DNA from: Petrosia ficiformis
Lineage: Eukaryota > Porifera > Demospongiae > Haplosclerida > Petrosiidae
Assembly: GCA_947044365.1 (NCBI GenBank)
Contig: OX345649.1
Location: forward strand, 2,288,430-2,352,429
Direction of reading: 5' to 3'
DNA length: 64,000 nucleotides
Both the position numbers and the translations under genes were made by a program. The notes beneath the pieces were generated by a model that made no database searches, was not told the DNA's origin, and saw nothing but the letters and a program-made list of their open reading frames with translations. Positions within the stretch are counted from its first letter, which is position 1. Every line of letters begins with the position of its first letter. Below, one piece after another: positions 11,856-23,800 of the stretch.

Positions 11856-14800
11856 GAAAATTTAATATAATCCTCATCATACATGTATTTGTGCATATGA
11901 TTATACTGTAGTATTCAAAATTTAAATATACTCATACATGTGTATAACATACATGTAAACGTACCTTATAGTCGTTTGCTTCCTCCGAAAATTTTTTTAA
12001 TTCCACCTCCATGTGTTTTTAGACCTGTAGTCAACACATCAATAACATAGACATACGTAGGATACATGTGTATTATTTTTAAGTTGCTTCTTAATCTCAC
12101 CCCATCTTACGGTTGAGCTAACTACATGTATATGTATATTATCACGTGGCATTTCATGTCTAGCTAACATGGCAAGCAGTAGTAGTGATTCCAGTGCAAG
12201 TGCATTTAATACAATCTGTCATTATAAGTCTACTTTTTCACCTCCCTCAATTAATTGCCAAGTAGTTTCATACTTCCACATGCTTCCATTATTAAAAATG
12301 GAAGCATGCGTGGTGTCAAGAATAGTTTAGGCACCAACTGATTATCCCCACTTAATTTCAACACCCCTCCATTAACAATCTACATGACTCTTAACTTGTA
12401 CATGTACATAATATTGTATGTTTTAACATGCTCTAGTGATAACACAATACTGTACACATAATACTGTACCTTTATATTCAATGAATGTCTTTGTCCTATA
12501 AAACTTAGCTACTTCAATGTTATTCTTCTCAGCATATTCCTGATATCTATACAATGTAGAACACAATTCCTTCATTCAAATATTTAATTGTATGTACATG
12601 TAAATACATGTACATTGTCTACTCCAGATTCATTATGCACTGTAGTGTAGATTAGTCTAGTATTTACTGAATTATCACTTCAATTAATTTAAATTATCAC
12701 TTCTATTAAATTTTAATCTACTCTTTAATTACCCTCGCCGCGAAGCGTAGGTGGAAGGGTACAGTAATCATATTGTGTGTCTGTGTGTGTGTTCGCAAAA
12801 TTTTGCAAAAACTACCAACACAGGTGGCTCAAACTAGATACGGGAAGACTTCAAATTATACAAGGATCAAAAGTATCAACAGGCTTTTGGTGAAACCCTT
12901 CCCTTTGAAAATAATCACAATTTTTATACCTCACGGTTACTGTTTCCAGACTCGAGAAGACTCTTGGGAACATCTAGACACATTAAAACATAAATACTCC
13001 TGTATCATGACTATCACTAGTAAAGCACTACATAAAAGCAAACAAAACTTGGGTAGTGGTTGGTACAACATCGAGCACTGGCTCCAAGAATTCTCCATAT
13101 CCATTACTTTCAGGCTCCGCCTATTTCAAAATTTTAAGTCATGTGCTGTGCACGTGACTCGAACTTCAGCAGTTTTGACTTTTGAGGACCTGTCTTAGTG
13201 CTCTAGGCTCTCTTTATAGCACATTTCACAAGACTAATTGAAGATCTTTCTTTCTTTTTTTGAGATAAAACAGAGACTAAAATGTAAGACTTATAGTATA
13301 GACAAGGAAGAGACTAGTATAATCATACTAAAATCTTTCACTTATAAAGTAATAAGTACTGACATGTTAGTTTATATAATTATATAACTATTATTGTATT
13401 ATTATAAAAACTAACATGCCAGTGCAATTTTATTACTTTATATGTTTTATATAAACCATCTGAAGTAAATGTTCTCATTATTATATAACCCTACAAATCA
13501 GTGAGCAATGATATACATGTGTATAATTATATATATAATTATATATATATATATACATAATTATAATCTTTTGGCATATTATATTTAAAAAAAAGGATTA
13601 TAGTTTGTATTACTTTGCCACGAAGGCAAGGGTCCCGACGGTGCTCATTAATTATGGAGATCAGTTTACATGTACACATACATGTAATGTTACAAACAGT
13701 ACAACCAGTATAACCAGTAAGACCAGTATAACCAGTACAATCAATACAACTAGTGCAACCAGTATAACCAGTAACAACTAGTATAACCAGTATAACCCCA
13801 TATAACCAGTATAACCAGTATAACTAGTATAACCAGTATAACTAGTATAACCAGTACAACAAATACAATCAGTACTTTTCTCTCAAGTCTCCGATTCTTT
13901 TTGAATATTGCTCGTTTAAATAAACAATTCGATCTTTTGATAACTTGTCCTTCAAAGATTTATTTGGTTCAGGTGATCTAAATGAACAAAAATACATGTA
14001 CAGTATGTGATAATATAAATATCATGTAACTGATAATTAGAACATGAATAATATGTCGTCTCATTGAGGTACAATGTATATAGATATGTATAAATACAGT
14101 GTGTATACAGGTTGCTTCACTTTATTAAATATACATGTTTTTAATGCTTTTTAGAACGAGTGCTGTTGGGATGGGACCCTCACCTACATGGTAAAGTAAT
14201 ATTACATGTGTGTGAAACTGTATAATTACCCTCGCTGCAAAGCGTAGGCGGAAGGGTATAGTAATCATTAGTCAAGCATGGCCTGACTCTTACGTTTATG
14301 TAGGGTCAGGATTGCAGCGTAAACTGAACTTGTGCCGACTGCATAGTAGACAGGAAGTGACATCATAATGGTTATAACTAGTAATAACTACTTCTGTAAC
14401 ATGGCTTTCGCTAGCAAAGCACTACTCAAAGCTGGGATAGTGGTTGCTACAACATTGAGCACTGGCTCCAAGCATTCTCGATCTCCATTATTTTGTAGCT
14501 CCGCCTATTTCAAATTTTCAAGTCATGTGCTGTGCACATGACTCGCAATGTTCAGTTTTGAGGACCTCTCTTTGTACAACATTTCACAGGACTCATTGAG
14601 GATCTTTCTTCTTTGAGATAAAACAGAGACTAAAAGGTAAGACCAATAGTATAGACAAGGAAGTTTTTTGCGTGCTTTAAAATCATAAATTGAAGTACAC
14701 GCCCACTCAATTGCGCATAGGCCCACTTAATTGCTCATTCCAGCCACCAATGTTAGTAGTTTTCCCAAAAGCTTGCGATTTTGCAACACACACACATACA

Positions 14801-17800
14801 CATGCACTAGTGTTTGACAAAAATGACTACTTTTGTCGTACATGTACATGTAGTTATAGTACATGTATGCCTGGCTTTTAGTTTAGTTATAGCTTAATTA
14901 ACTGAAATATATGTAATTAGGCTTACTAAATGGGTTTTAGATAGTTAACTAACTAAAAGTGCCACCAATTTTCATTTTAGTTGGTTAATGTGTGAATTCC
15001 CTTTATATTTGTATGTGATAACATAGTACTAAGGTGTAATACTGTGTAGTACATTTGAACTTTTGAAGTACAGTGTACTTCACTCACAAAGTATATTGCA
15101 ATCACTGGAAGTACAGTGATAGTATGCAAACTTAATAAAGTCAGGTACTGTATGTATTGGTCAAAATGTCATACAGTCAGTTTAATATTTCCACACCTCT
15201 GGTCCAACTCTAGATTTACATATAATATGTGTTGGGATTACAAACAACTCACTTCCATTTCTTGTGTATATGATACTCTTTGAACCACTGAACAAACTTC
15301 TTAATTCCTGCAAATACAATGTATATGATATTTATAAACATATTCTGTACCCTAAAATATGCCAGTTTTATTATGTAACAGGTTACTTATAGGGGATCCA
15401 GAGATCACTGGAGCATCACCACTTCACACCCTACTGTACTGTATATACTGCACACTGTGTGATGTTTCAATTTTATATTATTTAACATTTTTTTTCTACA
15501 TGTACAAGTGATTTAACCAAATGTGGCTTAACGAGGAAGCTCAAATAGCATCAAGTTGCTAATATCAACTAGCTCCTCAGGACTGACACCTATACATGCC
15601 CTCCGAAGGATGTGGAGATGAAACCTCTTCCTTTTGAGGGTAACATGAGTATGCTCATAGGTGAAAAAAACCCCTACCTGGTGGGGTTTGTACCTACAAA
15701 CTTTCGATTGCAGGCCATCATTTTAGCCAGCAGTCCACTAGTAGTACCCCCTATTATACTGCACATGTCAACATGACCATTTACATAACTAAGTAGTGAT
15801 GTAGTGATAATAGATTTTACTGATATTATGATTAACCAATAATTACTCTACAATGCAGATATGTACATGTGTACCAATAACAAAACCAATCCGATATTCA
15901 TCTACCTTTTGATTTCTGATTCTTACAATGAAAGCATTTTAATTCTCAATAGTAATGTGTATCATAAAAGCTATTAATGATGTTGCATTGTATAATGAGA
16001 TGACATTATTAATACATTCAGCGTTAGGTAATATGACGGTATTTAATTAAAATTTGATATTCATTCCAATACTATGGTATGGTATCATAAAAGTTTACAT
16101 ATCAAAAGTATCGAAATAGACGGTTAAGGAAATAATTTACAAGCCACGTACATACATATGATTACATACACAACTGAAACAGTGATTTTGTAGTATTGTT
16201 AGACTTTACTAGCTAGCAATTGAGATACATTTGTGAGTGGTAGACTTCTAGTTCTTCAACAGTAGATGCTACATTTGTGCACTGGGGAGTGTTTCTGTTG
16301 TTGTGATCATGTGAGGCAATTGATATAAAGGAGTTTGTGTTGAGCTTATACTGCAGTATGCAAACGAAGTAAGTTTTACAGATACAATGTAGAACTAAAG
16401 TACGTTCACGTTGAGTTGGCACCAAACTAAATGATAAATAAATTTAGTTTGGTGCCAACTCAACGTGAACGTACTTTAGTATTGTAGTAGTCCGAAGTAC
16501 ACTTATTACAGTACGAGTTACATCTTTCAGAAATAACTAATACTGATACTTGAAATAATGTCCAATAATGACCGATAATTATCTGATTACAGTGTATCTC
16601 TATAATATTATCATTACATGTACATGTATTTCTTTACTATTTAGTACAGAGTCAAAAGTGCTTATACATGTACTTGTAATTGTACCTTCCTCAACATTAG
16701 TGTTTGGTTGGTATCCAAGTACTTGTTGAGAGAGAGATATATCAGCATGAGAAACAGGTACTTCATAACTTGGAAGAGGTATATATTTCTGCAAAAAAAG
16801 AGGATCACAAAGTATACAAGACAAATTTTAATTGTAGTTGTAATCATGTGATCATATTATTAACCACTTTAAAGAATAAGTTGAACACTCATCCATTTTG
16901 TGCATGAAGCCATTGAAATTTGGATCCAGGAAGATTCATGATCAGGTAACTTAGATATCAAATTTCATTGGCTTCCATACAAAAAAGGTCACAATCATTT
17001 TGACCTCAGAAAAATGTACATACATGTACATGTAACTTTAGTTGGAATGATGAACAAATCATACCACGAGTTTCATATAATTAACCTTCCCATTCTTTTT
17101 TGTATGTGTCAATTTTCAATCCATTGCTTCATTCTGGAGTTACAGTATAATGATGCATTAACTTTATGACATTACACTATATGTATACACTATATTATAC
17201 ATAAAGTCATCACAACCTAATTTTGAGGACATTATGAATGTGAGCAGTCTTTAGCCAGTATAGAGAACATTTAAATATTTTTACAATACAAGTTAATAAA
17301 AATTCACAGTACAGTACAGTGATTACTCAGTACTTTCATTTCTATGCTACAATCATGTAGTTCAACAGTAGTTTTGACAGTAATTAGTATACTTGTCAAT
17401 TGAACACCACGGTAGTGAGACAGTAATTACTACACTATATACTGACAACAGAACTAAGGTAATTACTGTTACTGTATGGTGACCTTATATTGACATATAC
17501 ATGTACTGTATAAGTGTTTGATCAACCTTATATTGACATTTACATGTACTGTATAAGTGTTTGATCAACCTTATATTGACATATACATGTACATGTACTG
17601 TATAAGTGTTTGATCAAAATTATAAATGATTTGTCAAATATTAATAACACATTTTGTTGTCTACACACTGATCTTCATGGATACTAAATGTCATTGGAAT
17701 TTCCTGAGACTAAATGGCTGAATAATGAACAAATATATGTATGAATGACTATTCTGCATGAACTTATTAATTTTTGCTAACATGATGAATTATATTTGCA

Positions 17801-20800
17801 AAATGTACGCGTAAAAATTAATATAAAATACTGCAGAATATAATATTGGTATGCATACACATGTACATGTACATGTACTGTATATATCCATTGTACATGT
17901 ACATGTATTATCTGTTTTTAAATATGAGGTGAAGTGAAATAATCACCTTAGCAGTACTCCTTCAAAGTTCCTTTTGTAATAAAGAGTAGATATTATCAAA
18001 TGAAACAGGTTCACCATGACCAAGATTATATACTTCATTACAATGTTTAGGTTTGTAATCCATTGCTAGTAGCACACCATTTACAATATCATCAATATAT
18101 GTGAAGTCTCTACTAGCAGACAATCTTTAAATAAAGAGACAGAGAGAGAGAGACAGAGAGACAGAGAGAGACAGGGAGAGATAGAGAGAGAGAGACAGAG
18201 AGAGAGACAGAGAGAGAGAGAGACAGAGAGAGAGAAAGAGAGAGAGACAGAGAGATAGAGAGACAGAGAGAGACAGAGAGAGAGAGAGAGAAAGAGACAG
18301 AGAGAGAGACAGAGACAGAGAGAGAGAGAGACAGAGAGAGAGAGACAGAGAGAGAGAGAGACCGAGAGAGGAAAGAGAGACAGAGAGAGAAAAAGGGAGA
18401 GAGAAAGAGAGACAGAGAAAGAGAGATAGAGAGAGAGAGAAAGAGAGACAGAGACAGAGAAAGAGAAACGAAGACAGAGAGACCAAACAGAGTGTCAAAA
18501 AAGTAGCATTGAGGAGCTTATCCCACACACCCAAAGCGCAGTGTATTTGGCTCTTTGATTGTTAGATTTTGTTTTATTTACAAAACCTACATGTACATGT
18601 ACTTTATTACTAAATGGTTAATTCAATGAAACAACTACAGCTACATGTACATGTACAGTGTTTTCCCCAGGAAATAAAAGTGGAATGGTGATTATGTTAC
18701 CCTCACTCAAAGCTCCAACAGACCACCCCCCCCTCCGAATCTTCCCTGCCTCTCTTCATCTCTTTCCTTCCTCTTGAAATATAGCTTTACAATCATTTTG
18801 TGTGCTGAAAAAGCACCACCATTTTTAATAATGCAAATAAATAATTTGTTGTAAAAGTAGTGTGGGGTGCAGCACAATGCTAGCATGCTCTAGGGACAAA
18901 ATTGATCTACATGTACAATAAGTAATGGTTACAACACACTTTACTGTGATTATGTGTTTTAATGTAGCACGAGGGCGGGTCAATAAAGGTTGAGTTTACA
19001 TAATGCACGAACCTAAGGCAAGTGCGTTATGTAAACGAGACCTTCATTGAGCCCCCAAGTGCTACATTGAAACACACAATGCACTGTCAAGTGTGTTCTA
19101 AGTGATTTATTGACAATCTGGTGAACTACCACTGTTGTTGGAGCAGCTTCGTTTGTAGAGGTGACCAAAGTGTGCAATAACTACTTATTGCACGCAAGTG
19201 TGCACTGTGCAATAAGTGATTTAATGGTCAATCAAGTGACACATTATCTGCACTCTGATTGACCACAGGTCACATGATCAGCAATAATTATACATGTATA
19301 TATATATATATATATATCAAATTTTAAGAAACTAAATGAAACTGAAACCAAAACATAAAGTACACATTTTCATAATAGTTACACATTTTCGTTTCACAGA
19401 CAAAATCGTACTTACTTATTATACTGATAAATTTCAACTGTTTTCTTATTTTGTATGTTTAGTGCCATTTTATACACTTCTAAATCAGGTCTTCCCCATG
19501 GACCATATACAGAGAAGGGCCGAAGAACCACTACACTTAACTTATACTTCTCACAATAAGCTTCCACTATATACTCACCAGCTTCCTGTTATGAAAACAG
19601 GTATTTGTAAAGGTAAAATAAATTAAGTAATCATAATATATGTATGGCTACACAGTATAGCAAGGAGGATATCCCAAACTCCCAAAGAGTAGTGTGTTTT
19701 GTGTTAAACACACACAATAAATCCTGTATGAATCCATGTATACATGTAAGCTTAGTTTCTCTAACTTGTGACTGACCATATTGTACAAATAAAGACCAAA
19801 TGCTGTACTAAATGCTTGATGTTGTAACAGCCATGACATAAATTACAATGTACATGTATACTTGATTTCAAGCTGTGATTTGACAGCGATAGCCTTCAAA
19901 CAAGATGAGTCGTGTTTTCATGTACTCTGTACTCTTATGCTACTAGAAGTCTTCTGAAAGTGGTGAAACAGCAATCGTGAGTTGTAAAAACTGTCATAAA
20001 TTTAAAACCGAAAGGTTTCAGGAAAGCCTGCCTTTTATTTTGATCCTTGTATATTTTCAAGTCTGTTGTCTGCTTGATCGAAGTCCAAATGTTGCTAGTT
20101 GTCCAGAACTTTTGTTAACACATACACACACACACATGTGGACAGTGTTATTACTTAATAGGAAAGCAATGAATATTTGCTCTGTCTTACTGGCTTTCTA
20201 CACCTGTAGAGTACTGAATGGATAGTTTAAAAAACTTTGGCTGTTTTTGTAACCATCTACTGTACATGTACACATATATAGCAATTGGTTACAGTAAAAT
20301 GGTGAGCTAATATTTGATATTTCACTAGAAAAGAGTTATGACAACATTTCTCTGAAAGCAAGTGAATATCCAGATATTCATTTGTTAAACTAAGTGAATA
20401 TCTGGATACCAAAACTACCATTTATTGTAACACTATCATTTATTGTTTGGATGTCATTTCTTCTTTTTTGCAAGTTGGTGGAAGTAGTACTCCATGTCGG
20501 AAAAGGAGCCAAGTTTGGGGTAGAGAAAGTGAACGGTGGCCAAATTATATGCAATAGAGTCGCCAGTGTTGGAAATCGGAAGAATTTTGAAAAACAGGCT
20601 CAGTGCTCTAAGGGTTAAACTGACTTTTGACTAGGTTTTAGCGTACTACAGAGCGTAGAACGGTCGTACTACAAAACAAAACGTAAAGTTTTTATTGACA
20701 TATACTGTAGGTAATGTATAGGTAATGTATAGGTAATGTATAGGTAATGTATAGGTAATGTATAGGTAATGTATAGGTACATGTATAGGTACATGTATAG

Positions 20801-23800
20801 GTAATGTATAGGTAATGTATAGGTAATGTATAGGTAATGTATAGGCAATGTATAGGTAATGTATAGGTAATGTATAGGTAATGTATAGGTAATGTATAGG
20901 CAATGTATAGGTAATGTATAGGTAATGTATAGGTAATGTATAGGTACATGTATAGGTAATGTATAGGTAATGTATAGGTAATGTATAGGTAATGTATAGG
21001 CAATGTATAGGTAATGTATAGGTAATGTATAGGTAATGTATAGGTAATGTATAGGCAATGTATAGGTAATGTATAGGTAATGTATAGGTAGGTAATGTAT
21101 AGGTAATGTATAGGTAATGTATAGGTAATGTATAGGTAATGTATAGGTAATGTATAGGTAATATATAGGCAATGTATACGTAATGTATAGGTAGGTAATG
21201 TATAGGTAATGTATAGGTAATGTATAGGTACATGTAATGCAATGCAGTTGATACTCATATCTACATGTACATTAAACCTTACATACACATATATGTACAT
21301 ATGTATATGTACATATGTATATGTACATATATGTGTATGTAAGGTTTAAATTAGTTCAAGTTAAATGAAGACATTTCATAGATAAGGAGAAAGATAATGT
21401 ACAAGATGTAATATAGTTTATGTCAATAAAAAGTCACCATACAGTACAGTAATTACTCAGGAGTTTCATTTCCAGAATTACAGTAGTTCATAAATAATTT
21501 TGACAGTAATTGGAGCACCTATCAATTGAACACCACAGTATACTACATGTATACTGACAGTAGAACTAAGATAATTACTGGTGCAGTTAAAATAACCATT
21601 TTATTGGTTAGTACAGTTGCAAGGAATAGCATGAGTTTCAATTTAGATTGTACATAATGTACACCAAGTATTGGAAGGTATAAATTAAATTATGTGTCTG
21701 CGGGTTTACAAAGCTTTTTGATGGCATGTACTTTAGTATAAATTATACTAAATCTTTGATGAGTAGACAGGTGTATGTATACTGAACAACCAACTAATTG
21801 TTAAATCCTTGCAACTGTACTAACCCCTAAATTAGTTATTTATCTAGTTTTTTTTTGCAGACGTACAGTATTATTGACATATACTGTAGTTGTTCATTTC
21901 CTGTTCCCATAACAAAAAATTGCATGTAATTGTAATCATAATATTATAATCATGTCTTTGTAACAAACCCCAACTCTGAATTACCCATACAACATGTTTT
22001 AAATGTATATAAGGGCTGGGACGAAGATAGGAAAACAACATTTGAAGCTTCATAAGCAAAAACAAATAAATATTCGAAGGTTCACACTTTTAATCAATGT
22101 TGAACACAGCCACATTATTGATCACACATTTATATTACACAAGTGTGCATGTGCAAACATTAAAGTGGGCATTGCAACGAAGCTTTGAGGGGAGAAATTT
22201 AGCTTTCAATGCGTAGCAAACGAACAAAGGTTTGAAGATTGGAACCTTTTTCCCAGCCCTAATATATATACATTGTACATACATGTATACATGTACATGT
22301 ACTTACTGTGTGATTCTTTAATACTTCTAACAGACTTAGAAGACACTGTTTGTTAGCTGTGACATACTTGATGGGATCTTTGAGAGATTGTGCAGCACCA
22401 TCTTCAGCAGCCAAATGTATAACAACATCAAATTTAGTTTTTTCAAATAAATATTCTACTATTTGTTCATTACACAGATCACCAACATTAACTGTCACAC
22501 CTAAATGAAATACAAGTTTGTAAACATTTACTGATTAGGTGGAGTTCCATAACATTTTGATCTTTATCCTACCATTTCTGGTTCTCAAGACCGGGTATTC
22601 AGTGTCCCCCCCTTTTTTTACTTCGAATTTTCAAAGCCATTCTGGCTGCTTATTTTCTAAGCCATGGTGGCTGATTGTTATTTTTCTCAGCTACTATAGC
22701 TGACTGTTATTCCTCTAAGCCAGGGTGGCTGCTTTAATATTTTCTAAGACCTTTGTGGTTGTGTTTTAAGCCATTATGTCTGCTTGTTGTCTGTTAATTG
22801 TTTCTACGCCTTTTGTTAGCATGCTAGGCACATGAATTTGCATGTACATGCACATGTACATGTAAGTTAAAATCTATAATTATTATGATTGAAAACTCAT
22901 AGCTACTCAACATGTATACATGTATTTAATGAGCTAACATTAATTGCAGATGCTCATTTGCTAATAATTATAGCAAATGTTTGAATAAGGAAAGCCTACA
23001 TTCATTTATGCACTATGTTTGATGTACATATACTTTAATGTAAGGTTCTACTGATACATGTACAGGAATTGGTATCAGTCCCAATACTATGCTTTTCTAT
23101 TGTATTGGTATCGGTAGTGTGTCAATAACCAATAGTGATCCACATGGTCACTTGAACACACCCATCTTAAATTAATTTAAGATGGGTGTGTTCAAGAGTT
23201 GGGTATGTTCAAGAGTGATGCCCAAGTACAGTACCTGACTTTATTAAGTTTACATGCATGTACTATGTTGGGAGCTACACTTTAATAAGGTGATAGTCAA
23301 TTGTACTTCTCAGTAGTACTATAGTACTACTTTGTACTCTAATCGCAGTAATGTGTGAATTCCCCTTACATTTGTATGTGATAGCATAGTACTAAGGTGT
23401 AATACTGTGTAGTACATTTGAAGTATAGTGTACTTTACTCACAATGTACACTGCAGTCAATGGAAGTACAGTGATAGTATGTAAACTTAATAATGTCAGG
23501 TACTGTATATAATTACAAACAATTATAAATTATCAATCAGTTATTAGTTATTATCAGTATCAGTATCAGTATTGATTATGTTATAATCAGGTATTGGAAA
23601 TATTAAATACAATATCAGTGGAACCTTACTATATTATAATAGTTATGACTATATGTGGGTTTAACTGTTGACTATTGAATGTACATGTACATGTAATGTT
23701 ATAACCATATGTAGTGCCACACTAGGAATGATCATCTAACAATATGAGCTCTATATATGTTAATAACTTAATATGTTTAATTGTACTCAAATCATAATCA

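Larger units (their letters stand above)
13609..14205. mobile_element. Candidate TIR element enclosing exon 8
   Basis: The left end ATTACTTTGCCACGAAGGCA, continuing AGGGTCCC, is mirrored at the right by GGGACCCTCACCTACATGGT, continuing AAAGTAAT. Inside are an ~10-bp minisatellite and exon 8 of the epimerase gene. The arrangement could be exon capture or insertion of two related short elements on either side of the exon. Confidence 0.45.
19586..22306 (-). other. Intron where the catalytic epimerase exon is expected but not seen
   Basis: The family needs about 40-50 residues here (SSS-x-YG ... SxYxxxK). I read the minus strand in all frames and found no such segment between exons 3 and 4. The interval holds the 11-bp minisatellite, MITEs and unrelated AT-rich DNA. 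Confidence 0.55.

Noticed and set aside
11965..12012. Start codon at 12012 as the beginning of a separate small EGF gene
   Set aside because: No signal peptide, and upstream exons join this exon in phase; a one-base excess in the A7 run explains the frame change better.
12773..13198. 141-codon open frame
   Set aside because: It lies in a dispersed repeat whose second copy (14222-14665) does not keep the frame.
18127..18534. Leu-Ser-rich open frame on the minus strand
   Set aside because: Pure GA/CT tract adjoining a splice acceptor.
20709..21232. CRISPR-like array
   Set aside because: Units are contiguous 11-mers without unique spacers, in a eukaryotic intron.
20646..21300. Three overlapping ~170-200-codon minus-strand frames
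   Set aside because: All are translations of an 11-bp minisatellite, which stays open in every frame of that strand.
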